Assembly (NCBI RefSeq): GCF_004359215.1
Contig: NC_090622.1
Coordinates: 894,485 to 958,484, forward strand
DNA: 64,000 nucleotides
Direction of reading: 5' to 3'
Source: Bremia lactucae
Taxonomy: Eukaryota > Oomycota > Peronosporomycetes > Peronosporales > Peronosporaceae
The position numbers and the translations under genes are program-made. Of this stretch, positions 44,700 through 54,632 are shown piece after piece. Position 1 is the stretch's first letter, and each line of letters opens with the position of its first letter. The notes under the pieces were generated by a model. It searched no databases. It was given only the letters and a program-made list of their open reading frames with translations, and was not told where the DNA came from.

Positions 44700-45245
44700 C
44701 ATGCACCGAATTATTGATGGCGAATTCGACCATCGGTAAAAACTCGCTCCAATTCGGATACGATTGGACGTAACCTCGAAGTATCTCTTCGAGGACGCTG
44801 TTTGATTATCCGTTTCTGGGTGATCGGATGTTGACATAGTCAGCCGTGTTCCGAGAGATCAGAATACGGATTGCCAAACTCCGCCGATAACGGTGGATCT
44901 CTATCCGAGACCAGTTCACGGAGTAAACCGTGGAATTTGAATACCGTGTCGATAAAGACACGGGCACAACCCGGAGCCGTAATCGACTCTGGTACCGCAG
45001 CAAGGTGCACCATCTTGCTGAATCTGTCTACAAAAACAAGGATTCCATTATTTTTGTGGTCGTTTTCGGGAAATCCGAAGACGAAGTCCACAGATACGGA
45101 CTGCCAACACTCTGCTGGAAGTTGTAGAGGTTGGAGAGGTGCACGGGATGAAGGGCTGGGCTTCACCCGTTGACATACTTCGCAAGCACGAACGTACTTG
45201 CGCATAAACTGATACTGGCGGGGCCAATAAAAGTCGCGACTTACT
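44700..45245 (-). pseudogene. Integrase core of B3, catalytic Glu lost
   Basis: YVRACEVCQRVKPSPSSRAP, then VSVDFVFGFPENDHKNNG (first Asp) and LVSDRDPPLSAEF (second Asp). At the third position the sequence reads TSDHPETDNQT followed by a small deletion, so the Glu of the usual GQTERVN is gone. Confidence 0.8.
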
Positions 45246-45485
45246 GTGAGTTAAGTTTTCTCACGTCCACGATGCCCAGTTATTGGTGCATCGTGACGCT
45301 CATACATGATGCGCAAGCGCAAATCATTGGGATTTGGGATGGAGTGTCGCCTGCAAGGGCTGTGAAATACAATATGCCGTTGCGTGTTGTGTATCGATCG
45401 GATGACGATCGATATAAAGCCGGTAAATATTAAAAAAGTATTATCGGATGCATTTATCTGATAATCCAATAAACGCAACGGACCC

Positions 45486-46480
45486 TTATCTTCTTCGTAG
45501 GCTTTTTTTTAAGTCATCAAACAAGGTTGATGACAGAACACTTGAAATGAGTGTTGCAACAGTGGGATTATTTTCACTGTTGGAACGCGCAGCCGGCTCG
45601 AAATCGGGTCGGCATGGAATGGTCTGTCTTGATCTGCAATCGCGAAGATGGGCGATTGCATCAAGCTTTGCTTGATACCTTCGAAGGAATGCCGACAATC
45701 GGCGATCCATAGCGTTTTATCGTCTTTTTTTCAAAGACAAGAGAGATGAACTGTCATCTCGGCATAATTGCGGAAGTACTTATGCAAATACGCAGGAACT
45801 TTCCAAGTCCCTTGACATCGACTGGAACTGACCATCGGTAAATGCCTTGATCTTTTCGGGATCAGGGCGCACGCCGTGTTTACCGACGTTGCACCCAAGA
45901 AGTGGTATTTCGCTTGCAGCGAATATGAACTTCTTGAGATTTGCGTACAACTTATGCTTTAGAATAAACGTGACTTTAAGGAACTCCCACGTCCGTCTTT
46001 CCGTCATAAGTCCGGCTATAGACGAATACACCGTTAATAACTCAGAGCGAATTCTCGCACCGGTCTCAACAGATTCGTTACGCATCTATCGAATGTTGCA
46101 CTAAGCCCCATATGGCATTACTAGCCATTCCCAGAGCATCCCACTGGGAGTGCTCACTGCTGTGTACGGGATGTCTTGTTCTCGCATAAGGATCTGATAA
46201 AATCCATCCATCAGATCCATAAACGATAAGATGGTACTCTTAGACATGCCATCTATGATTCCGTATTTTCTAGGTATCGGTGTTTAAGCCGGTACCGTTG
46301 CAGCATTCAGTTTATTGAATGCGTGGACTATCCGCCACCCTCCTGTGGCCTTTCGCACACAGAAGGTCAGAGAGCTATGTGGGGAGGTTAACTTCCTCAC
46401 ATATCCCGCTTTCAATCGATCGATAAATTCTTTATCGATCGCAAGTACTTGTTCACGAGGCAGTGGCCACTGCTTCATGA
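45486..46480 (-). pseudogene. Reverse transcriptase of B3 with RNase H deleted
   Basis: RT: MKQWPLPREQVLAIDKEF at 46478, FCVRKATGGWRIVHAFNKLN, thumb HKLYANLKKFIFAASEIPLL. The YFDD box is not recognisable near 46050. At about 45612-45616 the frame jumps from the RT-RNase H connection to PDFEPAARSNSENNPTVATL, so the roughly 370 bp of RNase H still visible in B2 are absent. Confidence 0.75.
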
Positions 46481-47430
46481 CACAGTACTTCTAGCCCGGT
46501 TTGAGCTCGATCTCATGTCGAGTGCCTTTATCCTTAGGCAACTCGCATGGAACCGCTTCAGGGAATACATCCCTAAATTCCAATAATTTCTTGTATAAAG
46601 GATTTGTTTTGAGTGACTCCCAGGATTGAGTAGTTTACTTCTCAATCCGAGTCTTCGCATCGATGACACTTTCGTCCATCGATGAGCTGCTGAGAATCCG
46701 TTCGTTCTCTGCAAAAAATACCGCTGAGCGAATGTCGGATACGTAATCGTCCTCTGTGATGAGTACGCAGATCTGCTTGATTTTACCACCAGGCAGATCT
46801 CTCAAGAACCGCTTGGGTTCTACAGTTGGTAATTGAGTTATTTCCGAAGTTAACTTCGGAGGCGCATACAGATCAAGAGAATAAGCGCCTACTCTTGATC
46901 CGTCATTAAACCAAGACATTCAATGTCTCGGTTTCTTCCTCGGATCCCTTTTCCAAAGGCTGCCGAGGGATTAATTTTTCGGGATGCTGAAGTCTAGTCA
47001 CTTCAGCACTAACTATTTGAGATGATTTCTCTTCAAGTACGTGGGGAATTATTCCCTTAACGTCTTCCGACTGTGATTGCGCTATCACAGTCGGGTCCTC
47101 TACGGTCGACTCTTTACCCGACCTAAGATCATCGTGTTGTCCATTTTGGACAACCAGTATCTTCCTTGAATGTCGCCCGCTAGGTGTAAATACACGTCTT
47201 ACTCCACTCGACTTATTCGAGTGGTGGACCTTCGGCGTTGCCTGTGCATTCGCATAGCCGCCGGCAGCTGACTCCACAGTGTGATTAGTCATCACACTGT
47301 GATCCTGTGCAGTCGTACTAACGATCGTACCACATGTGAGGCCATCGCCCTCACTCGTAGTACATCCACACGCTTGTGGACGCTCCAAGACGTTCATCTG
47401 ATGGCCATCGAATGAACAAGTGGCAGGCAT
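46481..47430 (-). pseudogene. Protease-RT linker of B3
   Basis: Acidic linker frames (CGCTTSEGDGLTCGTIVS, EKLIPRQPLEKGSEEETE, LDLYAPPKLTSEITQLPTVE). From 46449 to 47388 it appears identical to 28896-29835 of B2; the sequence on both sides is diverged. Confidence 0.8.
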
Positions 47431-47517
47431 CTTTACGGATCGATGCTGCCAGTGGATTATTGGCTCGTATTTTCTGAGCTAGGATGACATCAAATTCGCC
47501 ATCCAAATTCAGTACGA

Positions 47518-47937
47518 TTAAATCATCATCGCACTGTTTAACGTGTAGTGAAATTTTACTACGCGTTTCATTACTTTCATCGATGCGCCTGTCGCTAGAC
47601 GCATTGTCATCCTCGTTGGAGGGATGTCGCGCTCAACATATTTGAGCCTCCGACCCTCTAGTGACTGGCGACGAATAAAGTTATTTGACGCTCCGCAGTC
47701 CACTAGGGCTCTGAGTGACAAATCATTAGTCACTTTCAACTTCAAGGTGATGCGGGATACCTCATCGCCAGGTGCAGAGACACATAATGATTGTGTGTCT
47801 AGAGCAACTTTAGTCAAAAGATTTGCAAATTCTCTTGAGGTTGCTATATCAGTAGGGCGTTGTGCCCCTACTGACCCCGATCGTTTTTTGGCGGTCCGCT
47901 TCGCTGTTGCAATTTCGCAACAACGTCGGACCATCAA
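47518..47937 (-). pseudogene. Protease of B3
   Basis: LRALVDCGASNNFIRRQSLE has the D-C-G-A motif, as in B2. A frame change near 47520 separates it from the linker. The second conserved block (FHYTLNSAMMI onwards) is damaged. Confidence 0.75.
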
Positions 47938-48892
47938 CCGTTGCCCTTTTTGGCATTCGGTCCATAATAACGTTCTTTACCTCCCGGTACTGGGCGTGGA
48001 GCACTACACTCATGAGCGTAGAGTACCAACTTATAACATCGATTGCATTTCTGCAATCGCTTGTTTTTCGAATAGCGAGGTTTCTCGCTTTTGACATAAG
48101 AGAGGTCCATCGGTTCTGGGCCTCCCAGCTCGCGTCGTCGTGGAGGACGATACGATGACGAGCTAGCTTGAGTCTGTCTCAAGCTAAAGTCCTCTTGTTT
48201 CGCAACGGATATTCCTTCAACAAGCGTATCCAGTTTCAAGCGGAACAGGTGGGAATTTACGGGACCATCCGTAAGACCTTACATGAACACCGTAATCAAC
48301 GTGTGTTCATGAACTGATTGTATGTGACACAACTCGAGTCGTATGTGCTGGGCATAACGTGAACATCATGCTTGCCTAGCTTGAGTTTCAGAAGCTCTGA
48401 TCGAGCTCTGAACTCAGCCTTTGGTGGTTCAAACGTCTGTTTGAGCCGGGTTTTAATAGCCTCTAGCAACCCAAAGACATATGGGTCGCGCAGCTTAAGG
48501 CATAGTGCGTAAGTTTTGGCATGACATGCCAAATTTGATTGAGTAAATGCGCCGTGCATTTGCTCGTCGACAATTTGACGAGCCCTTATGGCAACGTCCA
48601 ACTCGACAAACCATCTCAAGAGGGAGTCTTTTTCGACTCCCCTATTCTTAGAGATGTCAATCTTTATGGTTTCGGGACGACATGGGTGCGTCATCTCAGG
48701 TACAGAGGTCTGTACGTGTTGTTACATCAACAGTTCTACCTGTTGAGAGCCTTGCTGATTAAGCAAGGCTACCTTCTCCTTCGCCTCGTCAAGCTCATGT
48801 TGTATGAACTTTGCGATGGCTGAATGGAGGGCATCTCTGTCCAAACCGGACAGCATGGCCAAGATGGCATCATTTCCTACGGTCGAACTCAT
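47934..48892 (-). pseudogene. gag of B3, broken
   Basis: ATG at 48892. The capsid core is open at 48296-48694 (DSLLRWFVELDVAIRARQIV, KTRLKQTFEPPKAEFRARSE). The knuckle CNRCYKLVLYAHEC has the His replaced by Leu. The basic linker is SYRPPRRRELGGPEPMDLSY. Confidence 0.8.
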
Positions 48893-48967
48893 TCGTTCGA
48901 CCGCACTCCTTTCTATGTCACTTGGAAGGAGTAGCTATCACGCGAAAACTTGATGTGTATTTCATAA

Positions 48968-49048
48968 TCATCTAATATGGACATGTTAGATGATAATGGA
49001 AACACACATCGCGTTTCATTATCATCTTACATGTCCATATTTGATGAT
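48968..49048 (-). other. Doubled leader hairpin of B3
   Basis: An 81-bp imperfect inverted repeat (arms ATCATCTAATATGGACATG and the inverse of ATGTCCATATTTGATGAT), built from two copies of the hairpin found singly in B1. It lies between the primer-binding site and gag. Confidence 0.55.
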
Positions 49049-49087
49049 AGACTGTGATCCTTAAACGGACTACTAAGTGCTACCAGG

Positions 49088-49525
49088 TGTAACGGGGCAC
49101 TACCGACTTGTACTGCTTCAGTACAAGCCCACTTCGCACTGCTTCAGTGCGAGTGGTGCCACACGTCACTTCACGTACACTAGTACGTGCAGGAGAAGAC
49201 TCTTTTTACAACACTTGCTTCAATGAGGGTTTATTAAAAGCTGTATTAATATAATTAAGTTCTTCTGTTTCTGTCTATGTTATACTAATTTAATTTCATA
49301 CTAATACAAAACATGTAACAAAGTCTTATCTGCCTCTCTCTTTGCGCGCGTAAGTGCTGACTGGACCGCGGAGCAAGTAGATATAATGGCCTATATTTGC
49401 CAATGAATAAGTTTTCCGAACATTACTATATAATGTAGTATTCTCCAAGTATTATCTGCCTTTTGGATAATATATTAATTAACAAACTTTAAGTGTTGAT
49501 TTCATGTAACGGTACACCCCGTTAC
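49088..49525 (-). repeat. 5' LTR of B3
   Basis: It spans 438 bp. Both terminal stem-loops are intact (GCACT-GCTTC-AGTGC and TTGTACT-GCTTC-AGTACAA). The middle segment is in normal orientation. The primer-binding site TGGTAGCAC (minus) is at 49077-49085. Confidence 0.85.
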
Positions 49526-49526
49526 C

Positions 49527-49883
49527 CATTCTACTTTACCTACGGCAGGAGTGATTATTGTTTCAGACGTAGCAACCAGTCATAATTTCAGGGGTTTTAA
49601 CTTTAGTTCAATAGAACTGACGCCATAATTTGATTGGTCAGATTCTACCTGGCTGGGTGGAAGCAGCAACTTGGGTAGGGAGTCCCTATATTTATACGGT
49701 TTTGTTTTTTTTCTCGATTCAAAAGCATTAAAATTAAACCTTTAGTAGCTATGACTTCTTAGCTATTTCGAACCTTCCTCTGGACGTAGTGTACGTGAAG
49801 TAGTCGAGGTGCCCTACCTTCACTGTAATCAGTGTAGGTTGACTAGTACTATTATTAGTAGTAGCAAAGGGTGCCCGTTACAA
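49527..49883 (+). repeat. Partial LTR of family C
   Basis: It ends GGGTGCCCGTTACA and carries two terminal stem-loops of its own (CCTACCTTCACTG-TAAT-CAGTGTAGG and ACTAGTACT-ATT-ATTAGTAGT-like). Its left part is cut by B3. A related copy lies near 56780-57140. Confidence 0.5.
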
Positions 49884-49908
49884 ATAAAGTAGGATACATA
49901 AGCCTATA

Positions 49909-50431
49909 AAAACTGTTGGCGGGCACGTCTTAATGCGGCCACGCTTTACTTAGGCACACACCCTAGCACAGCGAGGAAGCGGTTAGACCGTTTACTCTCG
50001 TGTGCCGTGAGGTAGTTGTGGTGGGCGCCTTAGTGACCTCACTCAACGCAATAAGTACTCTAGTAAAGTATCGTATCGGGAGCGGTGATCCGACTCCTCG
50101 TGCAAGCAAAAAGAAGTTTTCAGACTGATTCATATTAAATATAAATACCTATTTTTACCAATCATAAAATGTCATCTCTATAGATAACACTAAAATGTAT
50201 TGCGAGCGTATCTTTCTAGATACCTCGCGTGACGGATGACGCTAGGCGTCATCCCTCCTAATGTGAATGCACCCATGTGCATCACGTACACAAGGGTGGG
50301 TCACAATGCGAACCACACCCAAGTGGTGGGTCTAATATTTTTATTTAAATAACTGACCATCCCTTTAAGACAAAAAGTGTACTGAACGGGGACTGTGTAA
50401 CGTTATGGTAACTTTAGCCCGTTACAAAAAC
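49909..50431 (+). repeat. Solo LTR of family D with target-site duplication
   Basis: The LTR is 49914-50426 (TGTTGGCGGGCACG to CCCGTTACA, 513 bp). AAAAC directly precedes (49909-49913) and follows (50427-50431) it. No internal sequence is present. This is the expected product of LTR-LTR recombination at one insertion. Confidence 0.88.
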
Positions 50432-50639
50432 AATACATAAAACAGTCGGCAATTTACAATATTGTAACAAGGAACGTATTTGACCTTGTCGTTGGCATAT
50501 CTCGAATTGCATATTAAATTTGACATGTAAGACTTTGCTGGTTCAAATTAGCCGTTCTATTATACTTGAAAGCGTGTGCAATGAAATGGCCGGCAGTTGA
50601 TACTGGGTAGATAAAAGGCATGGTATTTTCTAGCATTGC
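50432..50639. other. 3' flank of the GlnRS gene
   Basis: 208 bp, AT-rich. It should hold the 3' UTR and polyadenylation site of the glutaminyl-tRNA synthetase gene. Nothing else is seen. Confidence 0.4.
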
Positions 50640-52652
50640 TTACGCCTTATTCGTGGCAATGTAGGCGTCATATTGCTTCTTTTGCTTATCCTGCTCCTTT
50701 TTAAGCTTTTTGCGCTGATTTTTCGTCAAAACTTCTCCAGCGGCATCGTGCGTTGGCAGACCCTCGGCATCGAATTGAGAGTACAACTCGGGCTGCTTCT
50801 TAAACATATCGACAGGTGGCAGCTTCATCTTTTCCATTTTCAGTGCCAGCTGCTGCATCTGCGAATCCTTGCGACTGGTACTAGCGCCCACTTTTTTGGT
50901 GCTACTTGCTGCTTCACCGCCGCTCTCACGAAGCGCCACAATCTGGTTAAATACTCTCTTGTCTTCCGTCGAGTCCTTGTCCATCACAAAATAACCAATG
51001 CGCTCAAATTGCACAATTTGGTCCAAATTCTTGGCATACGACTCGGGATCGACTCGTGCGGACGTGTAGACACGCTCGGAATGTTTTGAGTCCACGAAGG
51101 CTTCCCAATCTTTTACATCGCTCGGTAGTTCTGGGACCGTGAACAGGTGCGAGTATACGCGTACTTCCACAATAGGACTGTTTGCTGGCACCCATGAAAG
51201 TACCCCTTTAGGCTTGGTTAAAGCATGCCAGTCTATCTGTCCTAGTATTGTAATCACGCGTCCACTAGCGTCTGTTTGTAGCTTTGAGCACGTGAATGGA
51301 AATGCATATTTAAGACGAACTTGCTTGTTTGGTGCTAAGCCATAAAAGTCCTTCGAGTCTTCCAAACGCACATCACTGCGATCAAGAAAAATACTTTTGG
51401 TCAACGGCACCTGGTGATACGCGTTGCCATTGTCGCGATCTACGTCTTGCGGGTAATCGGGCACCCGTAGTAAAAGAGCACTTTTATCTGGTGCGTCGTC
51501 AAAGTTCTCAATAATCAGCTCAACAGGGTCAAGCACAGCCATAACACGCTTGGAAGAATCGCCCAAGATATCGCGCGCCACTGAATACAACCGTTCAATT
51601 TGAATCGTTGACTGAACTCGAGTAACACCAATCACTTTGCAAAATTGTTTGATAATTTCAGGTGTGAAGCCACGACGACGAAGGCCATTCAGCGTGCTCA
51701 TGCGTGGATCATCCCAACCCCTCACTTTCTTACTTGCTACAAGACGAAGCAATTTACGCTTACTAAGCACCGTATAGGTCATCGATAAACGGGCAAACTC
51801 GTATACGCTGGGCTTGTACAGGTCCAACTCATGCAACAGCCAGTAGTACGACTCACGACGCGTCTCAAACTCAAGCGTGCATATCGAGTAATCAATGTGT
51901 TCTAAAGAATCCACAATGCAATGAGTGTAGTCGTAAGTGGGGTAGATACACCACTTGTCGCCAATGTGTGGGTGTGGTACAAATTTAATGCGATAGGCTA
52001 CATGATCCCACATGTTTGGGTTCGGACTCGTAAGATCCATTTTCATACGCAAGCAGGCTTCACCCTCGCCATATAGTCCAATGCGCATCTTCTCAAATTC
52101 GGCTAAATTATCAGCGACCGAGCGCAAGCGGAAGGGGGACATCGCGGCTTCTGGAACATTTTGTTCGTTCTTTTCACCAGTCGTAGAATGAAATTGCTGC
52201 AACGCGATGCGTGAGGCTTCAATATCGGCTTTGCTCTGGTGGCACACGTACGCTTTACCTTTTCGAATCAATTTGAGAGCTAGTTCGTACAGCTCCTGGA
52301 AGTACTGGCTGCTGTAAGTCTCCTTGGTAGGAGTGTAGCCCAACCAGAGCACATTGTTGGCAATGGCATCAATGTATTCGGTACTCTCGGCATCTGGATT
52401 CGTGTCATCGTAGCGAAAGTACGTCTCGCGTTTGTCCAAAGGCACGCCTAATTTTTCGAATGCCTCAAAGAAATTCATATTCATCGACTTGGCGTGGCCC
52501 ACGTGCAGGTATCCGTTTGGTTCGGGTGGAAAACGAGTGCGCACCTTCCCTTGCATAATGCGATGATGTTCGGCGAGCTGCTCTGGCGTATTTCTAGCCA
52601 TTTCAATTCTGCGCGCCTCGAGGGCGGTCGCGGTCACACTGTAGCTCGCCAT
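50640..52652 (-). CDS. QARS1: Glutaminyl-tRNA synthetase, cytosolic type
   Basis: 670 residues without intron. It joins glutamine to tRNA-Gln using ATP (class I synthetase). The catalytic domain starts almost at once: TRFPPEPNGYLHVGHAKS with the HIGH box as HVGH at 50-53, YFRYDDTNP at 78-86, the glutamine and tRNA-end region DHVAYRIKFVPHPHIGDKWC near 216-235, and the KMSKS equivalent VLSKRK at 295-300. The beta-barrel anticodon domain follows (about 350-560), then a Lys-rich tail (KNQRKKLKKEQDKQKKQ). The N-terminal RNA-binding domain of animal and yeast enzymes (about 775-810 residues) is absent. The start at 52652 is the first ATG in frame. No defects are seen. Confidence 0.95.
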   Translation of the reverse strand: MASYSVTATALEARRIEMARNTPEQLAEHHRIMQGKVRTRFPPEPNGYLHVGHAKSMNMNFFEAFEKLGVPLDKRETYFRYDDTNPDAESTEYIDAIANNVLWLGYTPTKETYSSQYFQELYELALKLIRKGKAYVCHQSKADIEASRIALQQFHSTTGEKNEQNVPEAAMSPFRLRSVADNLAEFEKMRIGLYGEGEACLRMKMDLTSPNPNMWDHVAYRIKFVPHPHIGDKWCIYPTYDYTHCIVDSLEHIDYSICTLEFETRRESYYWLLHELDLYKPSVYEFARLSMTYTVLSKRKLLRLVASKKVRGWDDPRMSTLNGLRRRGFTPEIIKQFCKVIGVTRVQSTIQIERLYSVARDILGDSSKRVMAVLDPVELIIENFDDAPDKSALLLRVPDYPQDVDRDNGNAYHQVPLTKSIFLDRSDVRLEDSKDFYGLAPNKQVRLKYAFPFTCSKLQTDASGRVITILGQIDWHALTKPKGVLSWVPANSPIVEVRVYSHLFTVPELPSDVKDWEAFVDSKHSERVYTSARVDPESYAKNLDQIVQFERIGYFVMDKDSTEDKRVFNQIVALRESGGEAASSTKKVGASTSRKDSQMQQLALKMEKMKLPPVDMFKKQPELYSQFDAEGLPTHDAAGEVLTKNQRKKLKKEQDKQKKQYDAYIATNKA

Positions 52653-52819
52653 TAAAGGGAAAGAATGAAGGGTGGCGATAGAAATGATTTTAGTAACTCG
52701 ACCAAGAGATTAAACACGTGTCCTTTAATTTGTATGGTTTGTAGAGACATAGGTATTCGACTCGAACAAAACGACAATATTTACGTCCATTCGATGTGAG
52801 GAGATCCAATTCTTATTCT

Positions 52820-53638
52820 TTACTTTTTCGCGAAAGAAACCTTAAGAGCGTCTGCGGGTGTAAGCTTAAATCCAGAGAGTCCTTGCAACGCAATGGCTGC
52901 CTGAGCCTCGTCGCCAAACTCAACGAATGCCAAGCCTTTCTTGCCTGGAACCATGCGCACTTCCTGCACCGTTACACGAGCAATTAGCATGCGCGTCATT
53001 AAAAAAATATAATAATTAATATGAGACCGTACTTTGAAACCCTGGTACTGTTTAAACAGTACACCCAGCATGTCTTGATTGCAGGACTCGGGTAAATCCT
53101 CCAGGAACAGGATCTTGTTCGGCAAATTATGCGCCGGTGCACGCATCTGCGCCATTCCAACGGCAGATGCGCTTTCATTCGCATTTGTTTTCTTCTTCGT
53201 TGATTGCTGCTGCGGAGCCACGGGCTTTGGCTCGCGCTTTCGCTTCTCTCGCGGGACAAATGTGCCTTCGCGGCGCGTGATAATATCGGCCTTCTCCTTT
53301 GCGAATTGAATGGCAACAGGCTTCTCGAACAGAGTGGAACCATTTATTGCACGAAGCGCATTGGAAGCGCAAGGAACGTCGTCAAACGTAACCCATGCTT
53401 GACCACGCAGTCGCCGCGAATGGCCCATGACGATCTCCAGAATCTTACCGTGCTGCGAAAGCATCGCGTATATTGTGGCCTTCATGCGATCCGACTTAAT
53501 CTTGTCATTTAGATTGTTTAAATAAAGTGTGTGGTTAGGCGGCACATCCACTGTCTCCATGGGCGGCGAGGTGACGAGGTCGGTCATGGCTTTGCTGGTG
53601 TTGACACCGGGCTCTATGTTAAAAACTTCAAATGTCAT
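52820..53638 (-). CDS. SNRPB2: U1A/U2B''/SNF-type spliceosomal RNA-binding protein
   Basis: Model: exon 53638-53033, intron 53032-52964 (69 nt, GTACGG...GTGCAG), exon 52963-52820, 249 residues. The first RRM (about 38-115) starts PPNHTLYLNNLNDKIKSDRM with RNP2 LYLNNL and RNP1-like RGQAWVTF. A Lys/Arg-rich linker follows. The second RRM has NKILFLEDLPESCNQDML and ends LTPADALKVSFAKK, the usual family terminus. The intron has no stop and a length divisible by three, so its retention would insert 23 residues between FK and EVR, which are adjacent in animal U2B''. The protein binds U1 and/or U2 snRNA stem-loops. Later ATGs (53584, 53560) are possible starts. Confidence 0.88.
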   Translation of the reverse strand: MTFEVFNIEPGVNTSKAMTDLVTSPPMETVDVPPNHTLYLNNLNDKIKSDRMKATIYAMLSQHGKILEIVMGHSRRLRGQAWVTFDDVPCASNALRAINGSTLFEKPVAIQFAKEKADIITRREGTFVPREKRKREPKPVAPQQQSTKKKTNANESASAVGMAQMRAPAHNLPNKILFLEDLPESCNQDMLGVLFKQYQGFKVRSHINYYIFLMTRMLIARVTVQEVRMVPGKKGLAFVEFGDEAQAAIALQGLSGFKLTPADALKVSFAKK

Positions 53639-53710
53639 AGATAAAAAAATGTATAAATCGATTTTTGATAACAAACTGATTGTAAATTTTGGTAGTAGGA
53701 ATTGACAATC
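53639..53710. promoter_or_regulatory. Short divergent promoter region
   Basis: Only 72 bp separate the start codons of the spliceosomal protein (minus) and the small membrane protein (plus). The region is AT-rich and probably serves both. No specific element is recognised. Confidence 0.4.
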
Positions 53711-54151
53711 ATGGTAGCCTCCGACGTGCTTTTTTGCGGGCGGGTCATGAAAGCAAGCAGCTCTTACATCGAGACAAAGCAAAATGAGCGCTCGTCACTA
53801 TTCTCAAGACCAGAGGAAGAAGTGTACCCCTTGCCGTGGTTCCGCAGTCCTGAGTGGACTAGGCATCCATCGCCGATCGCGCAAAACGTTCGCCGCCAAC
53901 GCGAGGCTGGCAAAGCTTGTAATATGTGCTCTATAGCGCAAATATGCTGCTGCACTGTGTCGTCTTCCGATGTCGGCTCCGAGTCGGAGATGGAGCTAGG
54001 CTATCTCGTTCGAAGACCAGAGAATGCAAGCGAGGCCAACAATGAGGCAAACAGCTTAAAGCGCTGCATCCAATTTCTTGTGGGACTTTTCTTAATTATG
54101 GCCATGGCGCTTGTATTGCTCATCATTTTTAGTCCCAGCGCAACCCGCTGA
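53711..54151 (+). CDS. Small tail-anchored membrane protein, unknown function
   Basis: 146 residues from the ATG at 53711. The soluble N-terminal part is Ser/Glu/Arg-rich with a Cys cluster (CNMCSIAQICCC, about 78-89). A single membrane segment lies at the C-terminus (FLVGLFLIMAMALVLLIIF), leaving only SPSATR behind, which fits a tail-anchored or type IV-like topology. I recognise no domain. The intact frame, good ATG and position in a gene island support a real gene. Confidence 0.6.
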   Translation: MVASDVLFCGRVMKASSSYIETKQNERSSLFSRPEEEVYPLPWFRSPEWTRHPSPIAQNVRRQREAGKACNMCSIAQICCCTVSSSDVGSESEMELGYLVRRPENASEANNEANSLKRCIQFLVGLFLIMAMALVLLIIFSPSATR

Positions 54152-54540
54152 GGATCGCATTTGAAACTTTGAGCATTTAATGTAGAGGGTGACGTGCGAG
54201 AGTCGGATACAGGGCGCCGCCTCAAAGCGATCAATGATTAGTACAAATTGTTCCACAAAGAACATTACGCCAAAGTTCGTAGTTCGAGAAGGTTTGATGC
54301 CTGCTGAGCGACATCAATCAGCAGTAACGACGCTACTGCTGCGTAGGGTGTGAAGGAAGTCCCCTCCTTACCTGCGAATACCGGATGAGGCAAGACTGCA
54401 ATTGCTTGCCAAAAAGAACATAAATTAAAGCAGCTTCACCTCATACCGACACGATTGACTGCCCACTCCTGTCAAAGATGGTCTCGCTGGAAACGTTGGA
54501 GGAGTTGAAGGAAGTAATAAGGTTTGAAAGATTACGTAGA
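54152..54540. other. Intergenic region
   Basis: No clear gene. A short ATG frame at 54478-54609 (MVSLETLEELKEVIRFERLR, 43 codons) runs into the 23-bp repeats and is probably not a gene, although the first residues look protein-like. Confidence 0.35.
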
Positions 54541-54632
54541 TCATTTTGCGATCAGCTTTTTGATCATTTTACGATCAACTTTTTGATCATTATACGATCA
54601 ACTTTTTGATCATTTTACGATCAACTTCTGCA
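54541..54632. repeat. Four 23-bp tandem repeats
   Basis: Four units of the type TCATTTTACGATCAACTTTT plus TGA, each with 0-4 changes, rich in GATC and ATGATC-like inverted motifs. This is a minisatellite. Confidence 0.9.

Larger units (their letters stand above)
43285..49525 (-). mobile_element. Gypsy family B element B3, 3' end missing
   Basis: Reading down from 49525: 5' LTR, primer-binding site, doubled leader hairpin, gag, protease, linker, RT, a deleted RNase H, integrase and chromodomain, ending against A4 at about 43285 without a 3' LTR. Confidence 0.85.

Noticed and set aside
50673..51089. 138-codon plus-strand frame across the GlnRS gene
   Set aside because: Leucine-rich shadow of the Lys-rich GlnRS tail; no independent evidence.
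54541..54632. Considered a CRISPR-like array
   Set aside because: The 23-bp units are directly adjacent without spacers, in a eukaryotic context; it is a minisatellite.
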